24,867 bases of DNA from Byssochlamys sp. IMV 00236 (GCA_001931875.2 MSJH02000480.1:1-24867), one strand, 5' to 3'; numbered from the stretch's first letter, positions 1 to 9,333 are shown. The notes: generated by a model from the letters alone, not told the origin. Numbers and translations are program-made.

Positions 1-28
1 TTTTTTCTTTCTCGTAAGCTTTACATGT

Positions 29-1014
29 ATGTCAAATTATGAACCATTGGATTATCTTCCACCCTCCTATTCTGCTGTCATGGCAGAGAAGGAAATGGGT
101 CAATGGAATATGAATGTAAGCTATTATTGAGTATTTTGGCTGTGTCAATTATTCATTTCTTATAGATACATCAATCCATGTATGAAGCACAAAAGATGAT
201 CAAGCTAGTTCAACTTCAATGCGACGTGTATGTTGATACTCGATGATATGTTTATGCATAATAACATTTTAATCATTAGCCTTCAGTGGAAGAATAGTTG
301 CTATTTGAAGCAATTAGAGGAATTAACTGCACGTAGCACGTAATACGACAGAAGCGTAAACAATTCCTATTTAGTAATTCTTTATGTAGGGAAGAATATG
401 ATATCAGTCATAGACTTGTAGAAATGAATCAATTAATAGAGCAACTGACAAAAGAAGCAGAGGCAACTTTATACATAAAGCCTCGTAAAAGAAAACAAAA
501 GAAGAAGAAGCAAAAGAAACGACCATGTATATCATCATTAAAGTATATTGAAAATCAACGTCAAATAGATACTTCTATCAATCAAATTATGCAAGCAATT
601 CAAGATTTAGAAGATGATCGCAGTTCGACAATCAGAGTCATTCATAATCATCATCATCATTATCACTACTATAGTTCACATTTATCTTCTTTTATTCAAT
701 ATGCACTTTATACTCTAACTAAAAAATCATCAGTATCATCATCATCATCCATACGCTATCTCTCCAACTCCATCAAAACAAAACTCATGTTGTTTACTAC
801 CTTGCTGATCTCCCAAACATTCAATCCTCATTGCTCTCCTCGTTGGGCAAGATATGCACAAAACATTTTGTCGATTTGGAAGTGCAGATCAGGAACACAG
901 TATCAATTTTGGCTAGACAGGGCTCAGTTGACCTTGTTTATTACACAAATTATTTGTAAATACAGACCAAGAAAGAAAGAAAAAAGAATCTACGCATGTG
1001 TAAATAAAATCTAA
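29..1014 (+). CDS. Uncharacterised coiled-coil protein with basic and His-rich tracts
   Basis: I do not recognise a family. Four exons fit one frame: 29-115, 166-227, 280-339 and 390-1014 (277 aa). All introns are GT..AG and 50-54 nt long; the second uses GTATGT and the third GTAATA. The ATG at 29 was chosen because the ATG at 25 stops after five codons; exons further upstream could lie off the window. The N-terminus has a PPSY motif (PPxY type, a possible WW-domain ligand). Residues about 40-105 are rich in Leu, Glu, Gln and Lys and look coiled-coil. A very basic Lys/Arg stretch that could be a nuclear signal follows, then a His/Tyr run, a Ser run, and a C-terminal half with hydrophobic patches. 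It converges on the helicase gene 174 nt away. The frame-preserving splices are good evidence that it is a gene; its function is unknown. Confidence 0.6.
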
Positions 1015-1188
1015 GTGAATTCCATCCAAGTAGATCATTTGCATATTTTTTTATTCCTTTTCTCTACATCGAGTCAGATCAGAAAAATAACAATGGCTTG
1101 CAGATTATGCAGTAATATTGCCTATTTATGCTTATTTTGGTCTTGTTTCTAATAATAATAATAAAAAAATGCAGGTCGTGTTTATTTA

Positions 1189-3469
1189 TTATATCTTTGT
1201 TACAGGCTTTCTTCTTAATAACGCGAGCTTCTGCCTCTCCTCAAACTCCTTTTTCGACTTTTTATGTTTCTCTTTCCATAACTTCAACTGCCCATACTTA
1301 ACCTTTGTGATGAGATCCATCGCTTGTCCTTTTGTTAGTTTTAGTTTCGGTTTGATGTTATATCCGTCTAACACATCTTTTTGAGCTTCTGTACAGGGAG
1401 CAAATCGGAATCTGGCGTTTCGATCTATGAGGTTGTGGATATACGAGTTTGAAAATTTCTTGCGCAACCAGGTATCAGCAGCACGGATAGCATCTGTCAA
1501 GGTATCCGATGTGATGGGTATTGAGTGTCTTTTGGCAAAGGTATTTCTTTTGTCGTACTTGAAGAATCCGTGCCAGAGATTCGATGACTCGTCACGTTCG
1601 AGGATAAGGCTTCCTTGCGTCAAAACCAGTAGCACACACTTGTCATCACCAATTTCTACCCAGGCATTTCTTGAAGCGGCTCTGACATCCTTTCTTGGGG
1701 ATATGTCTGCCATCAACTCCTTTATCTCGCCATACTCGGTAACTTTGATTTGAATTTTAGAATCATCAGAATCAATGCCATCATCAGCTTGTGGAAGATT
1801 TTCTAGGAAATGAGAAAAATAAGTTACGGGCTTTCTCCCCTATCTTATCATCTTACCTTCTTGGGCATCTCCTCTCTTTGTTGTCTTATCGTCCGCTCGT
1901 ACTTCTTTCTCTTGCCCCTCTATCTCCTGCTCTTCTTTCTCTGCTTGCTTTTCCAAATCCAAAATATCTACATCTGTTATTGCACAATACATTAGTCTGA
2001 TGATAGGGCAAGCACCATCAATCTCTCTAACTTACTTGTTAATTCCTTTTTTGAACTTAGCCCTAACAAGGTGGGTATGGTCACTATTCCTGCTGTTCCG
2101 CCTCTTTCAAAGTTATCTGCAAAGTCAATGACCAAACAGTCCTCCTTTCCTTTGTGTAATCTCAAGCCTCTTCCAAACATTTGCTGAAACAGCGTAGCTG
2201 AGCGTGTAGGTCTAGCCATTAAAATGCAATCCACCGATGGCATATCTGTTCCTTCTGTCAAAATCGCTAAAGACACAAGAGCGAATATTAGCCCCCCATT
2301 TGTTTCTCGAACTTTTTTTTTCCGTACCGCAGTTGACCAAGACAGGTAGCTTTCTATCTCTAAAATCCTGTATGATCTGCTGTCTTGTCATCTCTGGTGT
2401 CTTGCTCGTGATAAAGTTGGCCTCGACCCCTTGTTGCCTGAACGCATTGCATAGGTCTTGAGTATGTTGGATATCTACTGCAAAGACCAGAGTCGACTGT
2501 CTTTCTGCTGCATAGTTTTTCCAGCTCGAGATGACCACATCGTTTCGTGCACGAATATTAACTGCGTTAGAGAGTTGACTGATCACAAAATCACCCCCAT
2601 AGTGGCGTACGTCTGAAAGATCAATGCTGGTCTGAACAGTTGTCACTTTCATCGGACAGAGATAGCCTTGTTCGACAAGGTCTAAGAAGTCCATATGATA
2701 CGTCACTTTTTCAAACACGTCTGCTAGACTGAGCCCGTCATGACGCCGTACCGTGGCTGAGCATCCCCAGATGAGAACCTTATTGCTGGACTCACTAAAA
2801 TGACGGATGATATTTTGGTAGCTGTCGGCGACGGCATGATGTGCTTCGTCGATCAGGACGGCCTTGAACAGGCTGGGATCCAAGTTGTCGATACGATTCG
2901 ATTTTGATCGACCTAGGGTAGGTACAGAAGCAATAATGACATCGGCAGTTTCATATTTGGCCACTCGTTTGCCTTGTTCTATCTCGACTGTCTAGATTAT
3001 GTCAGAAAGGAAGGGAAAAGAGTGTTATATATGTATATACCAAATTTGGATTATATCGTTTGATTTGATTATAAGCTTGATTTAACAGCTCTTGTCTATG
3101 AGCTAACAATAGTACCTTGTTGGCCTTGTCTGTCGGACAGGGGATACGTGGAATCAAATTAGACATGATTACCTTTTTGATGGATAATTAGCCATAATAT
3201 CTCGATTGCATATAATATTTTTATATAGTCCTTACTGTCTTTCCACTTCCTTTTTAATGGCATTAATAAATATGCTTATTTTATGTGTGGCCGAGTCAAT
3301 ACTTACCCACAGGTAAAGAAACAACTTGTCTATAACAGCCCTCCTTCAGCTCTTTCAAGCATGTTTCAATGCATTCCTTTTGATAATGCCTTAGTGTTGA
3401 TAAAGTGTTTGTGGTTGAATAGTTTCTAACAAAGCCTTTTACAAAAACATAGCCTTTGAAAAGGAGCAT
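1189..3469 (-). CDS. IRC3: Mitochondrial DEAH-box DNA helicase, IRC3-like
   Basis: Superfamily 2 helicase; yeast Irc3 is a mitochondrial double-stranded DNA helicase needed for mtDNA stability. Seven exons give 644 aa: 3307-3469, 3236-3249, 3041-3172, 2328-2991, 2036-2266, 1857-1973 and 1189-1802. The N-terminus (about 30 residues, Arg/Ser/Thr-rich, no acidic residues) looks like a mitochondrial presequence. Visible motifs in order: LRHYQ Q-motif; GSGKT Walker A (residues 55-59); LLLAHRQEL motif Ia; IDEAH motif II (about 150-154); CSAT motif III; AILTEGTD and QMFGRGLRLH (motifs V and VI), the latter with the arginine finger. IVTIPTLLGL after motif VI is typical of Irc3. The C-terminal third has a Glu/Lys-rich linker and a basic end. 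The second exon is only 14 nt and carries most of the P-loop. The start lies just 43 nt from the stop of the upstream BAG gene. Confidence 0.93.
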
Positions 3470-3512
3470 ATAAAAAAGAAGAAAAAAGAAAGGTAGTGAA
3501 ATTTTTTTTATT

Positions 3513-4353
3513 CTATTTATTTGTATTCATCACAGCTTTGGCTTTATCTACACGGCCTAATAGCTTTTGGGAATATCGTACACCTTCTCTTCTACGTTGT
3601 CGAGCAGTTTCAAAGCCCATGGGACATTCAACTGCATCTAAACTGATGAGACATTGCATCATCTTTTCTGACAGGTAGATTCCTTTATCCTGCAATTTTT
3701 TCTTTTCATCGTCTGACAGTTCTTTTACTTGTGCTAATTGCTCAAATTCAGTTATTTCTCTTTCTGTTTCTGCAGTTATTGTGTCCACAATCTTTGAGAT
3801 CCTTTGAACAAGCGCATACTCTTCTGGATTACCAGAGACAACCTGTTTTGCTTCTGTTTCCTATATAACATAGATATATCAACATACACAGATATATATT
3901 TACATTTATATATTTACATCCACTTGTTCTCCGTTGAGTACAACCGTAGAGTTACGGCAAACACCCACACTTGTCAATGTCGCTGTGTCGTCCTTGATGT
4001 TGGCTGTCAAAACAGGTGAGTCATTATTTTTAAAGAATCATGAATGTTTATTACCTCCAGACACTTGTAACTTCATGGAAGCAATAGGCACATTTGTCAC
4101 TTGTTTACACTTTTCTTTTAGATCTCTCACAGTTGCTTCATCAAAACCATGTTGAAATTCTTTAAAGTTTAACTGATATTTATGCTTATTCCATAAAAGC
4201 TGGATAGTCGTATTTCGTTCCTTCTTTGATACCTTTCGATATCCAAAGAATGACTTGATACAGACTATGAATAACTTCCAGAACAGAAACGTCAAAAAGA
4301 TGAAATGATGAATGATGGGCGAAATGTGTTGTTGTAAAAAGAGGGGGATACAT
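3513..4353 (-). CDS. BAG-domain Hsp70 co-chaperone with ubiquitin-like domain (Snl1/Bag101 type)
   Basis: BAG proteins act as nucleotide exchange factors for Hsp70; fungal Snl1/Bag101 forms are anchored in the ER or nuclear envelope by an N-terminal membrane segment. Secure exons are 4055 upward, 3918-4003 and 3513-3860. The order is a hydrophobic segment (about 4240-4300), a ubiquitin-like domain (TTIQLLWNKHKYQLNF strands, then TVRDLKEKC helix, ending near LNGEQV), then a helical BAG domain (VDTITAETE to the C-terminus, with LDAVECP and ARQRRREGVR). The 5' end is unresolved: the reading frame has no ATG before an in-frame stop, while the nearest ATG (4351-4353) is in another frame. A one-base change in the C5/T5 runs at 4333-4347 would join them to give a short lumenal tail plus membrane anchor. 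An unseen 5' exon is the alternative. Domain assignment is firm; the start is not. Confidence 0.82.
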
Positions 4354-5150
4354 TAGGTTTATTTCAATTTCCGATTAAAATGGCTTGCCCTTCATTTTCG
4401 TGTTCTTGTGGTGCAGGCTTTTAACCTGCGCTTTTTTTGTTTTAGACACAAATCGCTTACCCCGTATCTTGGGTTTATACAGTATTAACTGTACAGGAAA
4501 AATACTTTTTTGAGGATATAGACTACTGTCATCCAAGAAGATGCCTTTTTCTCTTTGAACCTGCCAAATAAGTCGTATTGTTTGAGCGCAAACATCGTCC
4601 TGGTCTTTTTTTTTTTTTTTGATTTTCACGCAAGCCGTAAAGAATATGTCGAAAATTTAGAACAGCTGCCACATCTCTATTCCAAGCATGAAGACAAATA
4701 TAATCTCTAGAAGCAGTACCAGTGGTAGTATTGACCATAGCTTTGGGATAATTTAGGTTTGTGCACCTAAACAGATGTTATGTAAGATATACAATTAGCT
4801 TTCACTGTCAAGATAAATTAGCCTATTTTCTGGTGCATGTAGTGTCGACCTTTTCTTTTTCCGGCTTGTCATTAATTAAAGGAATAAGAAAACTTCTTTA
4901 AAAAATGTATCATTGATAAAATCTTCAAGTTAATGAATAAAGATAAACTTTAGGAAAGAAAACGTAAAAGACATCAGATTGTGAACTTTAGATACAAGTT
5001 CTTTTAGATATGGGATGTATTGCAACTTCCATCCTCTGCCACTAATGAAGCCCTTGACCACTTTATATTTTAAAGGTAGTTCGATGTAGAAAATAAAATA
5101 AATTTTACTAATAAAAGTTGTCCATAAAAAGCATACAAGTTCCAAAGTTT
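4354..5150. other. Gene-poor stretch between BAG and b561 genes
   Basis: About 800 nt without an intact gene. It contains the TnpB/Fanzor-like fragment (4529-4771), a T15 run (4606-4620) and two minus-strand open frames (4375-4629 and 4930-5145) that start with non-ATG codons and match nothing I recognise. The whole stretch could be the worn-out remains of one inserted element, but I can recognise only its C-terminal part. Confidence 0.4.
4529..4771 (-). mobile_element. Relic of a TnpB/Fanzor-like nuclease C-terminus
   Basis: Read on the minus strand from 4771, the frame gives FRCTNLNYPKAMVN, then TGTASRDYICLHAWNRDVAA, then VLNFRHILYGLREN. WNRDVAAVLNF fits the last RuvC motif of TnpB and eukaryotic Fanzor proteins (consensus like RDxNAAxNI), preceded by a Cys-containing stretch where the family has its zinc ribbon. 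Most zinc-ribbon cysteines are missing (C-x-x-x-x-Y where C-x-x-x-x-C would be expected). Upstream of 4771 the frame is closed by a stop, although an acceptor-like TTTAG lies right there. Downstream it runs into a poly-A tract and then a short tail (RPGRCLRS). No N-terminal part, terminal repeats or guide RNA could be recognised. Most likely a decayed insertion; homology rests on the motif alone. Confidence 0.5.
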
Positions 5151-5883
5151 TTATTGATTAAACTTCACTCCCCATTTTCTGGTTCTTATCCTGTAGACAA
5201 GACCTGTTATGACAAAAATAAGAGATAGCCAATGCAGATAGATGAGATTGGTATCGTATAAATTGTTATACATATAATCTGCTCTAACACCTAACTGAGA
5301 GGTGAACCACACGAGTAACAAGAGAACATAACCCAATATACGATGATGCTTCCATAGGCTCTTGGCCTTATCAATCGAACCATATAGGGTTGGTGTTAAT
5401 GCAATAGTGATGCCAAACAATAGCTGGATAAATAAATAAACAAATACGAATAAACCTAATTTACCATGCAAACTACAGTAGTAATAATAATAGTTAATAA
5501 AGGGGCAAATATGGATTATTCTCAACTTACGATTCAAAGTGAGACTTGTTTGATATGACCTTGTTGTAAAATATAAAAGAGAATCCAATAATAGCTGAGA
5601 GATAACTTGTAGATTGTATCAGAGCATGGTAATAAAGACCCTTTCTCTTTTCTTCAGATGTACTCGTTGGCTGCAAAAGAGCAATACCTTCAGTTAAGAG
5701 GACAATGAAGAGTGTCATAAAGATGGGATGAAATGTGAATACGTTAAACGGGATTCTAACAAGTACTAAACCGATCAGGGCAATAAATAAGACAAGACCA
5801 AAGATGATGCTACCATGAGCATATTTATCCCATCTTCTTGATCCTCCATAGATAGCAATAAGAGGTGTCCGTTCTGTGACCAT
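5151..5883 (-). CDS. Cytochrome b561-domain membrane protein
   Basis: Two exons, 5531-5883 and 5151-5472, join in frame (phase 2) to give 224 aa. The protein has about six hydrophobic helices. Four histidines sit where the b561 family binds two hemes: FTFHP (residue 52), YYHAL (86), SLHGKLG (120, created at the splice junction) and WKHHRILGY (160). Their spacing of 34, 34 and 40 residues is as expected. The family moves electrons across membranes, usually from ascorbate to a ferric or monodehydroascorbate acceptor. The compact form with no DOMON domain resembles CYB561D-type proteins of endomembranes; substrate and location are inferred. The start ATG at 5883 is followed by a hydrophilic TERTPLIAIYGG tail containing a di-leucine-like ERTPLI, a possible vacuolar or endosomal sorting signal. 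The next gene upstream on the same strand is NC2-alpha. Confidence 0.88.
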
Positions 5884-6136
5884 TAGAAAAGATAAAAGAA
5901 ATGAATATATTTAATAGAGAAACAAACAGGAAACACAACAATCCGATCCCTGTTGACACCTTTGGTTACCTAAATGGCGCTATTTTGATGATCAATACCT
6001 CCTTATGAGAATGTGCACCCTCTTTTTTGTCTTTGTAACCCTTTCTTTACAGAATATTTTTACACACAATTGATTATTCAATATCCCGAAAATGAATTTA
6101 TGATCTACATTTATTACACACATGCATTTGTTGTAT

Positions 6137-6643
6137 TTATTCCTCTTTTACGTTTCTCGCTGCGCTCTTTCGACTCGATCTAGTCTTTTGACCTCCATTT
6201 TCTTCGCTAGGTTCTAAAGGGTCTGGAATATTTGCAACAATATCCTTTAAAAAGTCAAACTGTTCTACGTTTTCAATTGCCTTTTTCCTAACATTACATT
6301 ACTACATGAATCTATTCATCTTTAACAACTTACAAATGAGCTACTGTTAGACGTTTTGCCTGTCTTGAACGTGATTCTTGACATGCTTGATCGATTAATG
6401 ACTGCATGAATAATTCTAATGCTTTTGCTAATTATAATGATGAGTGAAGGGGATAAAATGATAAAAGCTTAAAATCATTACAGATCAAAATGGGTGTTGC
6501 TTGAGCTACTTTTCCAACATCTTCATCTAATTGCATAATCTTTTTGATTCTTGCCTAACATTTTGTATGAATATAAAATATTGATTTATTTTCTTCATAA
6601 GCATTATTACCACTGGAAACTTGGTTTTATACTTTTTCTTCAT
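6137..6643 (-). CDS. BUR6: Negative cofactor 2 alpha (DRAP1/Bur6), histone-fold transcription regulator
   Basis: Subunit of the NC2 complex, which with NC2-beta clamps TBP on promoter DNA and represses or tunes RNA polymerase II initiation. Four small exons missed by simple ORF calling: 6611-6643, 6482-6554, 6334-6427 and 6137-6287, total 116 aa, all phases consistent. The N-terminal KKYKTKFPVARIKKIMQ, then DEDVGKVAQATPILISKALE and LTVAHLKKAIENVEQFDFL, follow the DRAP1 histone fold closely, ending with DIVANIPD and a short basic tail (TRSSRKSAARNVKEE). The QFDFLKD signature separates it from other H2A-like histone-fold proteins such as CHRAC or Dpb3. The gene sits 253 nt upstream of the b561 gene on the same strand. 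A purine-rich tract (CT-rich on the coding strand) lies just upstream of its ATG. Confidence 0.93.
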
Positions 6644-7304
6644 TTTTTATAAAAATAGAAGAAAGAAGAAAGAAGAAAGAAGAGAGAAGAGGGAAGAGAG
6701 AGAGGGAAGTGGACTTTTATGCTCATAAAATTTTTAAAAGCCCTAAGTGTGAATAGTTTACCTATAAAAAATGTATTAGTTCAGACATTAGTGCTTATAC
6801 TCTTGGAACGAGAGTCGGTTTGTTTTCCATGGTTCAATTCGACTTTCAGTATACTGTGTGTATCTTGTCTCAGTAATACAGATACCATCACCCAGTTGAC
6901 TTTCTTTTATTCCCTCTCTTAGAGCATGTCCTATCTATGTTCTTTTTCAGAACCACATGCCAATTATCTGTACAACTCAATAACATTGTGTATGTACCAA
7001 TATTCATGCGATTTCATAATGAAAAATAAACACGTTGTAGAGTTTATATACAAGTCATTACACAGTTGAAGTAAACCCAGCAAAAGACAAGTTGTCATCA
7101 TTGAATGGCATCATGGGGAGCTTTGATTACAACAACAGCAACTTGTATCCTACTGCTCTCATAGTTGCAGTGAAAATAGGGATTACTTTGATAATTGTCA
7201 TGGAAACTGTGAGTGTTTGACAAAGTGCCACCAAACTAAGGAAATTTTCTTAAACATGAAATAGACTTGCTTTCTCTTTTTTTTTTTCTCTCTTTAATAT
7301 TTAA
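6644..7304. other. Divergent promoter region between NC2-alpha and DDRGK1-like genes
   Basis: About 660 nt between two divergently transcribed genes. It begins with a GA-rich tract (6655-6709). A plus-strand open frame at 6719-6922 has no protein-like features I recognise. From the ATG at 7113 a 35-codon frame encodes a short peptide with one hydrophobic stretch (YPTALIVAVKIGITLIIV) that runs into a good donor, GTGAGT; it may be a small gene, an upstream ORF or chance. I see no RNA gene. Confidence 0.35.
6655..6709. repeat. GA-rich low-complexity tract
   Basis: About 55 nt made only of A and G on the plus strand, built from GAA/AGAA units, ending about 11 nt upstream of the NC2-alpha start. 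On the coding strand it is a CT-rich leader, a common feature of fungal core promoters and 5' UTRs. Confidence 0.7.
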
Positions 7305-8226
7305 ATGCCACAAGACAGCAATAATAGTGTGCCTTTGATAGTCTTCCTACCTATATTCATTTGTATTATATCCATTCTATTCCTTATAGACTTGTATAGA
7401 AAAAAACAGCAGGAATCAAGAGGTTAGGACAATTGTGTATAAATATAATATAAAACCAACAATTAGAGTAGATTCACTAAATGAACAGCTGCATCAATTA
7501 AGGCAACAACAACAACAACAACAACAACAAAGTGACGACAGTGACAATGAAACCGTAGAAGGATCCTCTACAGCAGTACGAGTCAAAAAGATTGGAAAGA
7601 AAAAGGAAGAAAAACTAAAGCGAAAAGAGGCAAAACGACAGTACAGAGAAGTAATATGCGTACATTATATATGCTTGAAATGATACTGACTATAAAATAG
7701 TACCTAGATCAGCAAATTCAAGCAAGAAAAGCACAAGAAGAGATATTGGAAGAACAGTTTAGACGGAAGCAAATAGAAGAATCGATTAGGAGAGCAGATG
7801 AAGTAATAATAATATAAAAAGGGTAATTTGTACCACTTACATTATATTTAGTTGGAGAAAATAAGAAAGGAAAAGGCCAAGAGAGCAAGGCAAGAAGAAA
7901 AGGAAGAACAAAAAAAGCAAAAGGAAGAAGAAAAGAATGCGAGAGAGAGAGAGGCCAAATATAATAGATACCATGACAACATCAAGAATTGGGTGAAAGA
8001 AAACAAGTACTGTCATTTGGATGACTTGGCTGAATTCTTTGGATTATCAGCTGAGAATATCATCTACATTCTATCTCAACTATGCAAGCATGATCCAGAA
8101 TTTGAATTGAGCTTATGGTCAGGCAATCAGTTCTTGTATGTCACAAGGAACGATTATCGTCAATTTGAGGAGGATTTGAAAAAAGAAGGCAAAATATCTG
8201 TTCATCAAGGCAAAGTTTATTATTAA
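7305..8226 (+). CDS. DDRGK1: DDRGK domain-containing protein 1-like (UFMylation factor, UFBP1)
   Basis: In animals and plants DDRGK1/UFBP1 is an ER membrane adaptor of the UFL1 ligase that attaches UFM1 to ribosomes and ER proteins. Exons: 7305-7422, 7469-7650, 7701-7802 and 7852-8226 (258 aa). The first intron is uncertain: the 46-nt form ending TTAGAG keeps the frame, and a 34-nt form (7394-7427) also would. Order: membrane segment (residues 9-28), poly-Gln (nine CAA codons) and acidic linker, KIGKKKEEKLKRKEAKRQYRE resembling the conserved human stretch, a long charged helix, then the C-terminal winged-helix domain (HLDDLAEFFGLSAENIIYIL ... FLYVTRNDYRQFEEDLKKEG). The namesake DDRGK tetrad region reads LWSGNQFLYV instead, so that motif is not kept. 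Assignment rests on architecture and the terminal domain. Confidence 0.85.
7504..7530 (+). repeat. (CAA)9 poly-glutamine microsatellite
   Basis: Nine perfect CAA codons within the second exon of the DDRGK1-like gene, in its disordered linker. Length is likely to vary between strains. Confidence 0.9.
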
Positions 8227-8391
8227 GAAATCTTTATCTTTTCAATCACATCTCTTAAACTCTGCATAACCTCAATCTCCTCATCCTCATTTTGTTCTTG
8301 TTGAATCTGAATATTTGATATCCTCTTGGTCAATTCGTCCAATTCATCACTCTCTTTCCCTGTAGAATAATGTTTTAACAGGCGTATGATC

Positions 8392-8437
<46 letters not shown>

Positions 8438-9163
8438 GTGGTTAGTAATGTGCTCATAATAAAAACATATATCAACTCATTACTTTAGTCACTTGACTTA
8501 ATGATTGAGTTCTATTCCTTGTATTTGCTTGTTTCATCAACAGGTTTAATCGAGATGTTGCAAGCTCTAATGGTGCTCTCAATTGATTTCGTACAAGAGA
8601 CGGTAGTCCATCATCAGAATTGATCACTCTAGACTCATCTGGTTTTGTCTGTGCTCCTTTATGAAGTATTAACAATAATGAATTTTGCAGTGTTTCATCT
8701 TACCAGCTTCTAATAGAGCAAGCACGGTATCAACATTATTAGAGGCAACAGCTAAATGAAGTGGTCTATTGCCTACAATATCTCCCATTGGATTATTTAC
8801 ATCTGCGCCCCATTGTATGAGCACCTTGACGATCTCTGTATTTCCCTTTGCACTGGCAATGAGAAGAGGTGTTCTTAATTTAGAGTCACGAACACGATCT
8901 GGATCTAGATGAGGTTTATGTTTCTCTAGTAATGCCACCACTTTATGTATTATCATTAGCGCGTTATTGCTTGATTTGTTTATATTGTATCGTCATTTAC
9001 CTGTAGGTACATCATTTTCTGAGCATGCTGACATTAGACTCTCTTGTGCTTTAGTCAACTTTAATAGATCTTTGAGATTACTCTTTTGCTTTGTGGCATT
9101 CTTATTAACCATTGATCTTGTCACTCTACGCAATGGCAGGTCATTGGGTTTTTTCATGGACAT
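8223..9163 (-). CDS. Ankyrin-repeat protein, ANKRD54-like
   Basis: Four exons, 9001-9163, 8704-8940, 8484-8656 and 8223-8390, give 246 aa. After a basic N-terminus (PLRRVTRSM) come ankyrin repeats: TPLLIASAKGNTEIVKVLIQ with WGADVN, and RPLHLAVASNNVDTVLALLE. A further half-repeat, PLELATSRLNLL, follows. The C-terminal helix SLSQVTKIIRLLKHY followed by a Glu-rich coil resembles the unique tail of animal ANKRD54/LIAR, a nucleocytoplasmic shuttling adaptor. That is my reason for the name; a role in fungi is unknown. The last intron (8391-8483) is half made of an ATT/AAT microsatellite that abuts the acceptor. The stop codon overlaps the stop of the DDRGK1-like gene on the other strand. It is divergent from the phospholipase gene across 170 nt. 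Confidence 0.8.
8393..8435. repeat. (AAT)n trinucleotide microsatellite at a splice acceptor
   Basis: About 14 uninterrupted AAT units. On the coding (minus) strand it is TTA repeated right up to the TAG acceptor of the last ANKRD54-like intron. Confidence 0.95.
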
Positions 9164-9301
9164 TTTTTATAAATTGTGTCTCTGCATAAAATACCACATA
9201 TGATTGTGGTGCGTATTTGTGCGTCCTTGATTGAAAAAAGTCACTCTGTGAGAGTGTTTCTGCATAAATGTCACCCGTATCAAATCATTCTCTCTCTCTT
9301 G

Positions 9302-9329
9302 TTTTTTTTTTTTTTTTTTTTTTTTTTTT
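9302..9329. repeat. T28 homopolymer upstream of phospholipase start
   Basis: Twenty-eight T residues ending 4 nt before the ATG at 9334, inside the 170-nt divergent promoter shared with the ANKRD54-like gene. Poly(dA:dT) tracts exclude nucleosomes in fungal promoters; here it would also fall in or next to the 5' UTR. Confidence 0.9.
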
Positions 9330-9333
9330 CATC

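Noticed and set aside
1118..1753. Plus-strand open frames at 1118-1384 and 1427-1753
   Set aside because: They lie antisense to the last IRC3 exon and show no family resemblance.
2237..2461. Plus-strand frame inside IRC3
   Set aside because: Antisense shadow of the conserved helicase core.
3804..4155. Plus-strand frames across the BAG gene
   Set aside because: They are antisense to the ubiquitin-like domain and its introns.
4375..4629. Minus-strand 84-codon frame with poly-Lys start
   Set aside because: Begins in a poly-A run with no true ATG context, matches nothing, and lies in presumed relic DNA.
4930..5145. Minus-strand 71-codon frame after the b561 gene
   Set aside because: Non-ATG start and composition typical of AT-rich non-coding DNA; could be part of the relic but unsupported.
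6719..6922. Plus-strand 67-codon frame
   Set aside because: No start context, domain or splice partners; probably chance in the promoter region.
8393..8435. Tandem repeat considered as a CRISPR-like array
   Set aside because: Simple trinucleotide repeat without spacers, in a eukaryotic intron.
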